Notes under the pieces: generated by a model
Told to the model about the DNA's origin: nothing
Database searches by the model: none
Seen by the model: the letters and a program-made list of their open reading frames with translations, nothing else
Origin: CAVVPY01 sp963750295
Lineage (GTDB): Bacteria; Actinomycetota; Actinomycetes; Mycobacteriales; Jatrophihabitantaceae
DNA length: 64,000 nt
Assembly: GCA_963750295.1 (NCBI GenBank)
Contig: CAVVPY010000005.1
Span: forward strand, 62,001-126,000
Reading direction: 5' to 3'
Position numbers and translations under genes: made by a program
Shown: one piece after another, positions 17,368-26,583 of the stretch
Position numbering within the stretch: the stretch's first letter is position 1
Layout: each line of letters opens with the position of its first letter

Positions 17368-18150
17368 TCAGTTCAACGATCGGGTATCCGCCGGCAGGGT
17401 CCCACCCGCGAGCAGCGCCGCCGTCGCGTCCTGCAGCGCGGTCAGCGCGACCCGCTGCGTGAACGGTCCGGTCGACACGCGTGCCACGCCGAGTTCCTGC
17501 AGTTCACGCACAGCGAGCGACCTGCCGGGCACGGCGATCACCGACAGCTTGCCGCGGCCGAGGCCGTCGACGAGGGCCTCGATCTCGGCCCGTGACATCA
17601 CGCCCGGGACGAAGACCACCGGCGCACCCGCCTCGAGGAACGCCTGGCCGCGCCGGATCGCCTCCGCCAGCAGGTCGCCCCGATCCGCGCCGGCCGGGGC
17701 TCGGCCGAACACGTCGGTGCGCGCGTTGAGGACGAAGTCGATGCCGGCAGCGCGGCCGGCGGCCAGCACCGCGGACACCGCCTCGACGGCGTCGTCGAGC
17801 GGCTTCATCTGGTCCTCGAGGTTCCCGCCGACGGCGCCGGCCTCGATGGCGCGCCGCGCGGTCTCGCCCGGGTCGCCGTAACCGGCCTCGAAATCCATCG
17901 TGACGGGCACCTCGACCGCCGCCACGATGCGCCCCACCATGTCCAGGTGCAGGTCGAGCGGAATCTGCTCGCCGTCCGGGTAACCGAACGTCGACGCAAT
18001 CGAATGGCTGGCACTCGCCAGCGCCCGCACTCCGGGGGTGGCGGCGACCACCCGGGCCGAGACCACGTCCCAGACGTTGGCGAGGACGAGGATCTCGGGT
18101 GCGGTGTGCAGCTCGAGCAAGGTTCGCGCGCGGCTGGCGAGATCGGGCAT
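17368..18150 (-). CDS. Isocitrate lyase/PEP mutase family enzyme
   Basis: A 260-residue TIM-barrel protein. Visible family features: ILVLANVWDVVSARVV at the start, ASASHSIASTFGYPDGE, the metal-site region VTMDFEAGYGDP, GGNLEDQM (EDQ motif) and FVLNARTDVFGR. These match the PEP-mutase-like branch (oxaloacetate hydrolase/phosphonopyruvate-type) rather than true isocitrate lyase, whose KKCGH loop is absent. The substrate is probably a 2-oxo or carboxylic acid with Mg2+, but it cannot be named. The neighbours share no pathway with it. Confidence 0.85.
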   Translation of the reverse strand: MPDLASRARTLLELHTAPEILVLANVWDVVSARVVAATPGVRALASASHSIASTFGYPDGEQIPLDLHLDMVGRIVAAVEVPVTMDFEAGYGDPGETARRAIEAGAVGGNLEDQMKPLDDAVEAVSAVLAAGRAAGIDFVLNARTDVFGRAPAGADRGDLLAEAIRRGQAFLEAGAPVVFVPGVMSRAEIEALVDGLGRGKLSVIAVPGRSLAVRELQELGVARVSTGPFTQRVALTALQDATAALLAGGTLPADTRSLN

Positions 18151-18268
18151 CAGCCGACCGTACCGAGCGCCGGCACGCCCCGCACCCGTCCGAACGGACA
18201 CCGGTGGCCGGATTTGAAGCGCCTGAGCGGCCGGGGCCGCCGGGGCAATTGCGTGCGACGATCCGCTC

Positions 18269-18871
18269 ATGACGTCCGGGGAACGACGCCCGGGCCGGTC
18301 CCGGGCCGGCCGCCACGGTCGCGCTGTCGTTGCCCACCCGTGGCGCCACTTCCGGCATTGGACCCTCACCACGCCGAACAGCGCGATCGCGATGCGCGCG
18401 GTCGGTGTGCTGTGCCTGGTGCTGCTCGTGGCTGTCGTGGTGGTCGGGTTCGCGACCTTGCGCGGCTCGTCGACGTCCACCGTCGGGCTCGGCGTGTCGA
18501 CCCCACCGACCATTACGCCCACCCGATCGCCGTCGAGCTCAGCAGCCAGCTCGCCCGCCACGGCGGCCAACGCGCGAGCGTCGTCGGCGGCAAGCTCGCC
18601 GGCGGCGGCGACGACCAAGAAGAACGGGGTCATCGTCAGCGAGAAGGGGACGACCTGGGGCTTGCGGGTGAACCACGGTCAGCGGGTGAGCGTTCGCATC
18701 ACCCCACACACCGCGTTCGGATCGAAGACGGCGCCGCAGAAGCAGAGCCAGTTCCCGGTCGGAACCAAGGTGAGCATCAGCGGGACGGACGACAAGGGCC
18801 AGCTCATCGCGAAACGCATCACCGCGCGGGCGTCGTCGCAGTCGACGTCGTCGCCGAGCCCGACGTCCTGA
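18269..18871 (+). CDS. Single-pass membrane protein with DUF5666-like outer domain
   Basis: A 200-residue protein with a basic N-terminus of about 40 residues and one transmembrane segment (AVGVLCLVLLVAVVVVGFA). A Ser/Thr/Ala/Pro-rich linker leads to a 70-residue beta-rich C-terminal domain (GVIVSEKGTTWGLRVNHGQR, VGTKVSISGTDDKGQLIAKR) that resembles the DUF5666 OB-like domain. Function unknown. Its 3' end overlaps the convergent phosphorylase gene by 53 bases, all within low-complexity tails. Confidence 0.7.
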   Translation: MTSGERRPGRSRAGRHGRAVVAHPWRHFRHWTLTTPNSAIAMRAVGVLCLVLLVAVVVVGFATLRGSSTSTVGLGVSTPPTITPTRSPSSSAASSPATAANARASSAASSPAAATTKKNGVIVSEKGTTWGLRVNHGQRVSVRITPHTAFGSKTAPQKQSQFPVGTKVSISGTDDKGQLIAKRITARASSQSTSSPSPTS

Positions 18872-19682
18872 CGCCGTCCGGGTCGCGCACGCCGAGGCCG
18901 TCCGCCAGCGCGCGCACGACGCCGTCCAGCACGTGCAACGCGGCGACCGCGCCTCCCCGGTCACCCTTCTCGAAGTCGTCCGCATCGGTGAGCGCCACGT
19001 CGTTCGTGACGTGCGCGATGCACAGCACCGGACGCCGCCGCGCCTCGGCGAACGCATACAGCGCGGCGGCCTCCATCTCGACCGCCAGGATGGCCAGCTC
19101 GCGCGCCGCGGCGAGCGCTTCGCCGGTTTCGCGGAACGGCGCGTCGGTCGTCCAGCTCGCGCCGCGAAGCACCGGCTGCCCGGCAGCGTCCGGCGCGAGC
19201 CCGGCGAGCCCGGCGAGCAGCGCCGGATCGGCGTGTGCCCAGCGACTCGGTGGCAGGTAGTGCAGGCTCGTCCCCTCATCGCGCCAGGCCTTCTCGACGA
19301 CGACGAAGTACGGCGGGGCCTGCGCCAGCGGCGTGACCCGACCGGCGGAGGTCAGGTCGATGACCAGCCGGCAGCCGGACGCGAACGCCTGCTCGGCGAC
19401 GAGCACCGCGTACGGGCCACCGACCACGTAAGGGACGATGCCGACCGGCACTCCGCCGAGGTCGGTAGCCCACATTCGCGTGTGATAGCAGGACCATTGG
19501 GCAACCCGCTCGCCGCCGCCGTTCGCGCGGACGTGGTCGAGCAGGTCACCGTCCGGGTCGAGCACCACCACGGGCGGGACGTCGCCGCGGGGTAGGCGCA
19601 GCTGCCGGCGGGCCTCACGGACGATCTTCTCCGGCTCGAACAACGACGGCTGCCGGTAGGACTTCGGCAGCAGCAGCGGCAT
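18819..19682 (-). CDS. Nucleoside phosphorylase family protein
   Basis: A 287-residue protein of the PNP/UDP (uridine phosphorylase-like) superfamily, which splits nucleosides with phosphate. Recognisable are SCYHTRMWATDLGGVPVGIV (substrate region), VLVAEQAFASGCRLVIDLTSAG (the conserved Gly/Ala-rich strand), AVEMEAAALYAFAE (the purine/pyrimidine phosphorylase MExxxL signature; Glu contacts ribose) and ahead CIAHVTNDVA. The ATG at 19682 is the natural start, since further upstream is low complexity. It is divergent from the dehalogenase gene. The substrate base is not determinable. Confidence 0.8.
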   Translation of the reverse strand: MPLLLPKSYRQPSLFEPEKIVREARRQLRLPRGDVPPVVVLDPDGDLLDHVRANGGGERVAQWSCYHTRMWATDLGGVPVGIVPYVVGGPYAVLVAEQAFASGCRLVIDLTSAGRVTPLAQAPPYFVVVEKAWRDEGTSLHYLPPSRWAHADPALLAGLAGLAPDAAGQPVLRGASWTTDAPFRETGEALAAARELAILAVEMEAAALYAFAEARRRPVLCIAHVTNDVALTDADDFEKGDRGGAVAALHVLDGVVRALADGLGVRDPDGVRTSGSATTSTATTPAR

Positions 19683-19703
19683 CGCTGCCGTGTCGTCGGA
19701 AAG

Positions 19704-19746
19704 GCTCACGATGACGCTCACGATGACACTGTGCCATCCGTGGCAC
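19704..19746. promoter_or_regulatory. Direct and inverted repeats in the phosphorylase/dehalogenase divergent spacer
   Basis: A perfect tandem repeat of GCTCACGATGAC (19704-19715 and 19716-19727) is followed at once by a perfect inverted repeat GTGCCA-TCCG-TGGCAC (19731-19746). It lies in the 130-base spacer between two divergent genes, a plausible operator for one or both. No regulator gene is adjacent. Confidence 0.45.
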
Positions 19747-19812
19747 GGTGCGATCAGCGGTGACGGCGACCGGGCAGCCGGTCGCCCCGCAGCGCCCAGT
19801 ACGGTCAGCGCC

Positions 19813-20724
19813 ATGCCCGCACTGCGCACCCCCGAGGACCGGTTCGCCGACCTGCCCGACTTCGGCTACGAGCCGCATTACGCCGAGGTGCCCGACCCCG
19901 ACGGCGGTTCGCTGCGGATGGCGTGGGTCGAGGACGGCCCGGCCGACGGTGAACCGGTACTGCTGCTGCACGGTGAACCGTCCTGGTCGTTCCTGTACCG
20001 GCGGATGATCCCTGTGCTCGCCGCGGCCGGCTTGCGCGCGATCGCACCGGACCTCGTCGGCTTCGGCCGCTCGGACAAGCCCGAGGCGATCGACGCACAC
20101 AGCTACGCCCGCCACGTCGAGTGGGTGCGCGCGTTCGCCTTCGATGCGCTGGACCTGACGGACGTGACCCTCGTCGGGCAGGACTGGGGCGGGCTGATCG
20201 GGCTGCGCCTGGCCGCCGAACACCCCGACCGGTTCCGGCGCATCGTCGTGGCCAACACCGGCCTGCCGACGGGGGACTTCGACATGCCCGAGATCTGGCA
20301 CAAGTTCCGCGCAGCCGTGCAGAAGGCGCCCGTCCTCGACGTCGGCCGGTTCGTCCAGGCCGGCTGCAAGCGACCGCTCTCGGACGCTGATCGCGCCGGC
20401 TACGACGCGCCCTTCCCCGACGAGTCATACAAGGCCGGCCCGCGCGCGATGCCCGGCCTCGTCCCGACGAGCACCGCAGATCCGGCCACCGTTGCCAATC
20501 GCGCGGCCTGGGCGACACTGTGCGCGTCACCCACCCCGGTTCTCGTCGCGTTCGCGGACGGCGACCCGATCACCGGGGCGATGGGGCCGATCATCCAGCG
20601 CTCGTTCGCCGGCGCCTCGGGGCGCGAGCACCCGACGATCGTGAACGCCGGTCACTTCCTGCAGGAGGACGCCGGCCAGGAACTCGCCGAGCAGGTCGTG
20701 CGGTTCGTCGCGTCGACCGGCTGA
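19813..20724 (+). CDS. Haloalkane dehalogenase, HLD-I type
   Basis: A 303-residue alpha/beta hydrolase. The HGEPSWSFLYR oxyanion/halide loop is at 53-63, and the nucleophile elbow VGQDWGG has Asp124 with the halide-binding Trp125 next to it. The acid is Asp249 in FADGDP and the catalytic His281 is in NAGHFLQED. Asp rather than Ser as nucleophile separates it from ordinary esterases, and the Asp124/Trp125 pair is that of DhlA/DhmA (subfamily I). It should hydrolyse carbon-halogen bonds of alkyl halides to alcohols in the cytoplasm. Epoxide hydrolase is unlikely because the lid tyrosines are not evident. Confidence 0.88.
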   Translation: MPALRTPEDRFADLPDFGYEPHYAEVPDPDGGSLRMAWVEDGPADGEPVLLLHGEPSWSFLYRRMIPVLAAAGLRAIAPDLVGFGRSDKPEAIDAHSYARHVEWVRAFAFDALDLTDVTLVGQDWGGLIGLRLAAEHPDRFRRIVVANTGLPTGDFDMPEIWHKFRAAVQKAPVLDVGRFVQAGCKRPLSDADRAGYDAPFPDESYKAGPRAMPGLVPTSTADPATVANRAAWATLCASPTPVLVAFADGDPITGAMGPIIQRSFAGASGREHPTIVNAGHFLQEDAGQELAEQVVRFVASTG

Positions 20725-20734
20725 GCCGGCGCGG

Positions 20735-21235
20735 TCAGCAGACCTGGCGGATCCGTCCGGTGGCCAGGTCGTAGATGAACCCGCCCACCGCAATGCCGGG
20801 CAGGAACGGCCACGAACGGACGCGCTGGACGTCGTAGGCCAGCGCCTGCTCCTGGTCCTCGGCGGTGAGGAAGCTGATGCTGCGCGTGTCCGGGCCGCCG
20901 GCGGCGCTGATCGCGTCGTGGATCTCGGTCTCGGTGCTGCCCGCCATCCGGCAGTTGGTGTGCGCAACGACCATCACGCGCGACACGTTCAGCAGGTAGG
21001 ACGCCAGCGCGAGGGTGCGCAGCACGTCCTCGGTGATGCGCGCGCCCGCGTTGCGCAGGATCTTCGCATCGCCCTTGCGCAGCCCGAGCATCGCCAGCGG
21101 GTCGATCCGCGAGTCCATACAGGTCAGCACGGCCAGCCCCTTGGCCGCCCTGGCCTCCAGCGCGGAGTACTCGAAGGCGTCGGCATAGGCGGCATTCGCC
21201 GACAGCACGTCATCGAAATCGGAATCGTCAGCCAC
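20735..21235 (-). CDS. Beta-class carbonic anhydrase family protein
   Basis: A 166-residue protein. The zinc ligands expected for beta-carbonic anhydrases are present: Cys39 with the Asp41-Arg43 dyad in TCMDSRID, and His92/Cys95 in VVAHTNCRMAG. It should interconvert CO2 and bicarbonate. The short length and CMDSR/HTNC spacing match the small actinobacterial class (like mycobacterial Rv1284). The start is a GTG at 21235. Its 3' end lies 10 bases from the dehalogenase stop (convergent). This is the last intact gene before the frameshift-dense stretch. Confidence 0.88.
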   Translation of the reverse strand: MADDSDFDDVLSANAAYADAFEYSALEARAAKGLAVLTCMDSRIDPLAMLGLRKGDAKILRNAGARITEDVLRTLALASYLLNVSRVMVVAHTNCRMAGSTETEIHDAISAAGGPDTRSISFLTAEDQEQALAYDVQRVRSWPFLPGIAVGGFIYDLATGRIRQVC

Positions 21236-21254
21236 ATCGCGACGATAGCGACGC

Positions 21255-22368
21255 TCAGACCAGGCGGTGCATCCACCCGTGCGGGTCGGGAAGCTGACCG
21301 GTCTGGATCCCGAGCAGGTGCTCGCGCAGCTGCATCGAGATCGGGCCGGGCGTGCCGTCGCCGACCGTCCAGTCGCCGTGACGCGCTCTTCACCGAACCG
21401 ACCGGCGTGATCACGGCGGCGGTGCCGCAGGCGAACACCTCGGTGATCGCGCCGGACGCGTTGCCCTCGCGCCACTCGTCGGTGCGAGATCTTGCCCTCC
21501 TCGGCGCCGTAGCCGAGATCGGCGGCGAGCGGTGAGCAGCGAGTCGCGGGTGACGCCGGGCAGCAGCGTGCCGGTCAGCGCGGGCGTGACGATGCGGGCG
21601 CCGACGGGCCGGACCCGTACACGAAGTACAGGTTCATGCCGCCCATCTCCTCGACCCAGCGGTGCTCGGCGGCGTCGAGCCAGACGACCTGGTCGCAGCC
21701 CTGCGCGGTGGCGTGCGCCTGCGCGACGAAGGCGGCCGCGTAGTTGCCGGCGCACTTCGCCTCGCCGGTGCCGCCGGGCGCGGCGCGGGTGTACTCGGTC
21801 GACAGCCACACCTTCACCGGCTTGCACGCCGCCGCTGAAGTACGGCGCCGGCCGGCGAGGCGATGAGCAGGTAGGTGTAGCTGGCCGGACGGCTTGTTCA
21901 CGCCGAGCCCGACCTCGGTGGCGATCATGAACGGGCGCAGGTAGAGCGACTCGTCCGGGTCGTCGGGCACCCAGGCCGCGGTCGACGGCGACGAGCGCGC
22001 GCAGCGACTCGAGGAACAGCTCCTCGGGCAGCTCGGCCATCGCCGAGCCGCCGCGCCGAGCGCTGGCGAAGCGCCGCGCGTTCGCGTCCGGGCGGAACGA
22101 CGCGACCGAGCCGTCGGGCTGCGCGGTAGGCCTTGAGCCCCTCGAAGATCTCCTGCCCGTAGTGCAGCGCCATCGTCGCCGGGTCGAGCGCGATCGGCCC
22201 GTACGGGACGACGCGGCCCGGGCCCCAGCCGTCGCCTCGGAGTCGCAGTCGATGCGGACCATGTGATCGGTGAAGTACCTGCCGAACCCGGGCGCCGTCA
22301 GGATCGCCGCCCGGTCGGCATCGCTGACGCGGGTTCGGATTGCGCTCGACGGAGAAAGCCTGGCTCAT
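21255..22368 (-). CDS. ilvE: Branched-chain amino acid aminotransferase (frameshifted in this sequence)
   Basis: Fragments in all three minus frames join into one fold-type IV PLP aminotransferase of about 368 residues. In order: MSQAFSVERNPNP, FGRYFTDHMVRIDCDSE, VVPYGPIALDPATMALHYGQ then EIFEGLKAYR, ELPEELFLESLRALVAVDR, SLYLRPFMIATEVGLGV, KVWLSTEYTRAAPGGTGEAK (the PLP lysine ends this piece), QVVWLDAAEHRWVEEMGGMN, RIVTPALTGTLLPGVTRDSL, ITEVFACGTAAVITPVGSVK and GWMHRLV. It transfers the amino group in the last step of Val, Leu and Ile synthesis. At least ten single-base shifts interrupt it. Because the order and residues are complete, sequence error is more likely than a pseudogene. Confidence 0.85.
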
Positions 22369-22399
22369 GCTGGCCAGTCCTAGCGACCGGCGCTGCGAG

Positions 22400-23084
22400 C
22401 TATCCGTTCGCAGCGATCGCCGAGTCCGCGGTCAGGATCGAGATCAGCGAGTTCAGGTCCTCGTCCGAGGCGGCGAGGACGAGCGCGGGCAGCGCCTTGG
22501 TCAGCATGTCCAGCAACGCGGTCGCGGTCACGCGTCGCCGCCGTCGATCCAGCGGACGACGCACTCCTCGACGAAGGCGACCCAGCCGTGGACGGCCAGT
22601 TGCGCGCGCGGGCCGAGCGGCAGGCCGAGGTCGTCGAGGACGGCGACGATCCGACCCGGCCATCGTCGCGCGGGTGTCGTCGAAGATCGCCCGCATCTGC
22701 GTCGTCCCCGGCGGCCGCGCCGCGGACGAGGGACTTGTAGTTGTCCGGGTTCTCCTCGACGTAGTCGATGAACCGGGTCAGCGCGCCGCGCAGCGCCTCG
22801 AGCGGCGGCAGCGACGTGTCCGGCTCGGTGCGCCGAGCAGGTCCGCCGCCGGCGGCGCGCGCCACCTCGACGTGGAACTCCTGCTTGGACGCGAAGTAGT
22901 GGAACAGCAGCCCCCGCGAGATGCCGGCCTGCGTCGCGATCTCCTCGACCGAGAGCTCGTCCAGCGTCCGGGTCGCCAGCATCTCGACGCCGAGCGCGAT
23001 CAACTGGGCGCGGCGGGCGGCCGGGTCGAGCCGCTTCCTCTTGACCACGTGCGGACTGGCCCCCGTGCTCTCGGAAGCCGGCAT
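22400..23084 (-). CDS. TetR family regulator (frameshifted), divergent from the monooxygenase operon
   Basis: Starts MPASESTGASPHVVKRKRLD (a GTG 27 bases upstream is an alternative). The TetR helix-turn-helix LSVEEIATQAGISRGLLFHY is at about 45-65, followed by FIDYVEENPDNYKSLVRGAA. The C-terminal part continues in other frames and ends ALLDMLTKALPALVLAASDE then DLNSLISILTADSAIAANG. Length after correction is about 225 residues. It lies back to back with the monooxygenase-SDR-hydrolase operon, with two operator-like sites between, so it is the likely repressor of that operon. The LFHYF-plus-FxxYVE make-up is frequent in regulators of lipid or steroid degradation. Confidence 0.78.
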
Positions 23085-23128
23085 GCGGCGTCCGGTTTCC
23101 CTGGTCACCACCGAAGCCTACCGCTCTA

Positions 23129-23165
23129 TTGAACGTGAGCCAACTATCTATTGACTCTGGTTCAA
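23129..23165. promoter_or_regulatory. Twin TTG-N9-CAA operators between TetR and monooxygenase
   Basis: Two 15-base imperfect palindromes with the same ends, TTGAACGTGAGCCAA (23129-23143) and TTGACTCTGGTTCAA (23151-23165), lie 22 bases apart, two helical turns. They therefore face the same side of the DNA. Outer arms ATTGAAC (23128-23134) and GTTCAAT (23160-23166) are also exact inverted repeats. Position and form fit a pair of TetR dimer sites covering both promoters. Confidence 0.7.
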
Positions 23166-23186
23166 TGAGTGTTTAGGCTCGACGTC

Positions 23187-24740
23187 ATGACACAGGCAAC
23201 CACCCGCGAGCGCCCGCGCACCGGGCAGCGACCGCATCGCCAGCACTCGGCGTGCTCATCATCGGCAGCGGCTTCGCCGGCCTCGGCGCCGCGATCCGGC
23301 TTGCGAAGGACGGCCGCGACGACTTCCTCGTGATCGAGCGCGGCAGCGAGGTCGGCGGCACCTGGCGCGACAACACCTACCCCGGCGCGGCGTGCGACGT
23401 CCCCTCGCACCTGTACTCGTACTCGTTCGAGCTCAACCCCGACTGGTCGCGCTCGTTCTCGCCGCAGCGCGGAGATCCACGACTACCTGCGGCGCACCGC
23501 CGAGAAGTACGACGTCCTCGACAAGCACCTGTTCGACACCGAGGTGACCCTCGCCCGATGGGACGAGGACGACGCAGCTGTGGCTCGTCGACACGACCAA
23601 CGGCGCTTTCAGCGCGGACGTGCTCGTCGGCGCCGTCGGCGCGCTTGCCGAGCCGCACCTGCCCGACATCGAGGGCATCGAGAACTTCCGCGGCAAGATC
23701 TTCCACTCCGCCCGCTGGGACCACAGCGCCGACCTGCCGGGCAAGCGGGTCGCGCTCATCGGCACCGGCGCGTCGGCGATCCAGATCGGGCCGGCCATCG
23801 CCGACGAGGTCGCGCGCCTGGACGTGTACCAGCGCACCGCGCCCTGGATCATGCCGCGCCGCGACCGCACGTACTCGAAGGCCGAGAGGTTCGCGTTCAA
23901 GCGCATCCCGTTCGCGCAGCGCGCTGTCGCGCGAGGCGATCTACTGGGGCCGCGAGACTGTTCGTCCTCGGCTTCGCCTTCCAGCCGCAAGATCCTGCTG
24001 GCCGCGCAGCGGATGGCCGCGAAGCAACATCGCAAGCGCGATCACGGATCCCGAGACTGCGCACGGCGGTCACCCCGAACTGGCAGATCGGCTGCAAGCG
24101 GATCCTGATCTCCAACGACTGGTACCCGATGCTGGCCAAGGACAACACCGACCTGGTCACCGACGGCATCGCCGAGATCCGCGAGAACGCGATCGTCACG
24201 GCGGACGGCACCGTCCGCGAGGTGGACGCGATCGTCGTCGCCACCGGGTTCCACGTCACCGACTCGCCGACCTACGACCGGATCGTCGGCGCCGGCGGTC
24301 GCTCGCTCGGCGACGTCTGGCGCGACAAGGGCCAGCAGGCCTACAAGGGCGCGGCGGTGCACGGGTTCCCGAACCTGCTGTTCGTCATCGGCCCGAACAC
24401 CGGCCTCGGCCACAGCTCGATGGTCTACATGGCCGAATCGCACCTGAACTACCTGTCCAGCGCGCTGAACGAGATGGACCGTCACGGCCTGGCGACCTTC
24501 GAGGTGCGCGAGCCGATCTGCAGCGCGAAGTACAACGAGGACCTGCAGCAGCGGATGAAGCAGACGATCTGGACGACCGGTGGCTGCTCGTCCTGGTACC
24601 TGGACGCGCACGGCAACAACACGACACTGTGGCCGAGCTTCACGTTCCTGTTCCGCCAGCAGACGCGCCGGTTCGACCGGGCCGCGTACAAGACGACTGC
24701 GCGCGCCGACCGGCTCGCGTCCCTGGAGAAGGTGGCCTGA
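23187..24740 (+). CDS. FAD-dependent Baeyer-Villiger-type monooxygenase (frameshifted)
   Basis: Joined fragments give about 510 residues. The N-terminal FAD motif is VLIIGSGFAGLGAAIRLAK. EVGGTWRDNTYPGAACDVPS follows, then the NADPH motif RVALIGTGASAIQIGPAIAD with the BVMO fingerprint region before it (FHSARWDHSADLPGKR). Then come YQRTAPWIMPRRD, GCKRILISNDWYP, VVATGFHVTD and the C-terminal GGCSSWYLD. Such enzymes insert oxygen next to a ketone to make an ester. At least eight shifts interrupt it, e.g. near 23225, 23468, 23571, 23924, 23960, 23990, 24028 and 24056. First gene of an operon with an SDR and a lipase-type hydrolase: ketone to ester to acid plus alcohol. Confidence 0.82.
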
Positions 24741-24742
24741 TC

Positions 24743-25614
24743 ATGACGAGCATCCACGGCAAGGTCGCAGTCATCACCGGCGCGGGCTCGGGTATCGGCC
24801 GGGCGCTCGCCTACGAACTGGCCCGCCGCGGCGCCCGGCTCGCGATCTCGGACGTGGACGAGGTCGGCCTCGCCGAGACCGTCCGCCACGCCCAGGTCAT
24901 CGGCGCGCACGGTGCACGACCAGCAACTCGACGTCACCGACCGCGGCGGCCGTGCTCGCCTACGCCGACGCGGTCGCCGACGCATTTCGGCGTCGTGAAC
25001 ATCGTCGTGAACAACGCCGGGATCGCGTTCACCGGCGACGTCGAGGAGATGTCGCTTCGAGAACATCGAGCAGCGTCATGGACGTCGACTTCTGGGGCGT
25101 CGTCCACGGCACCAAGGCCTTCCTGCCGCACCTGATCGCGTCCGGCGACGGGCACCTGGTCAACATCTCGAGCCTGTTCGGGCTGCTGTCGATGCCCGGC
25201 CAGAGCGCGTACAACGCGGCGAAGTTCGCCGTCCGCGGCTTCACCGAGTCGCTGCGCCAGGAGATGATCATCGCCGGGCACCCGGTACAGGTGACCTGCG
25301 TGCACCCGGGCGGGATCAAGACGGCGATCGTGCGCAACTCCGGTGCCGTCGACAGCCTGGACGCCGAGGCGCTCGCCGAGTTCTTCGACCGGAAGCTGGC
25401 CAAGACCTCGGCCGAGTCCGCGGCCAAGACCATCACCCGCGCGGTCATCGGCAACCGGGCCCGCTCGGTCGTCGGAATGGACGCGAAGGTCCTCGACGCC
25501 TTCGTCCGCCTGGTCGGCCCGCGCTACCAGCGGGTGTTCGCCACGCTCGCCAAGCGCATGATGCCGCGCGCGGTCACCCGACCGGCCGCCGCGAAGGACA
25601 AGGTCTCGGCCTGA
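24743..25614 (+). CDS. Short-chain dehydrogenase/reductase (frameshifted)
   Basis: About 285 residues after correction. The Rossmann motif VAVITGAGSGIGRALAYELA is at 8-27, then VNIVVNNAGIAF (NNAG), the catalytic Ser in NISSLFGLLSMPGQ, and Tyr/Lys in SAYNAAKFAVRGF. The C-terminus is long and basic (KRMMPRAVTRP), which is common in SDRs that act on lipids at the membrane. Single extra bases near 24903, 24938, 24983, 25054 and 25074 break the frame. The start ATG follows the monooxygenase stop by 2 bases. It probably oxidises an alcohol to the ketone used by the monooxygenase, or the reverse. Confidence 0.84.
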
Positions 25615-26496
25615 TGCACGCGCCCCGGCACGTCGTCCGCGCGGTGAGCGGGGTGCACTACCGGCTCGGGCTCAATCCGCGCCTGCCGGTGTCGCTGCAG
25701 CGGCGCATCAGCGGGGCCGGCGCGCCAGTACTGCGCCCGCCCGCGGGAACGCACGTCGAGCACGTGCTGGTGGGTGGGCGGCCGGCCGAGCGGCTCACCG
25801 TCGGTGCGTCCGAACGCCCGCGCGCGGTGCTGTACCTGCACGGCGGCGGCTACATCATCGGCAGTGCGCGGCTCTACCGCGCGCTGGGCGCTCATCTGGC
25901 CCGCGCTGCCGGCGCAGTCGCGTTCGTGCTCGACTACCGGCTCGCGCCCGAGCACGTCTACCCGGCCGCGCTCGACGACGCGGTCGCCGCGTTTCGCGCC
26001 ATCGTGGACGTGCACGGGTTCGCCCCCTCTCAGGTCGCGATCGCCGGGGACTCGGCCGGTGGCGGGCTGGCCATCGCGGCGGCGCGCGCCCTCATCGATG
26101 CGGGCATGCGGCCCGGCGCGCTCGCGCTCAACTCCCCGTGGGTCGATCCGAGCAACGAGGACCTGCCGGTGCGCGACTTGGTCGTCAGCCGCGCGTGGGG
26201 CAGCTCCGGGGCGCGAATGTATCGCGGGGACGCCGCGCACGACGACCCCGGCTACGCACCGATCCACGCCGCAATGGCGGGACCTGCCGCCCACCCTCGT
26301 CCACGCCGCGGACGACGAGTCGCTGATCGGGCAGATCCGGCGCTACGTCGCGCTGGCCGAGGCCGCCGGCGGCGACATCGAACTCGTCGAACTGCCGCGG
26401 TACTGGCACAGCGCGCACGTGCTCGCCGGGACGTTGCGCCCGGCCACCGAGGCGGTCTCGGACCTCGGGTTGTTCCTTCGCGCCCGGCTGCGCTGA
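25614..26496 (+). CDS. Alpha/beta hydrolase, hormone-sensitive lipase (HSL) family (one frameshift)
   Basis: About 294 residues. The oxyanion motif HGGGY is in VLYLHGGGYIIG, the nucleophile elbow is GDSAGG, the acid is in VHAADDESL and the catalytic His is in YWHSAHVL. These define the HSL (family IV) esterases. One extra base near 26279 (in AATGGCGGGACC) splits it. It overlaps the SDR stop by one base (TGATG), so it is the third gene of the monooxygenase operon and may hydrolyse the ester made by that enzyme. The acyl chain length is unknown. Confidence 0.84.
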
Positions 26497-26583
26497 CGCG
26501 ACCCACTCGTCCCTGCTAGGGAACTGCAAGGGCGGGTTTCTACCGTGTCGCCATCCGAACCGTGCGAGCAGAGGATCACGGCC

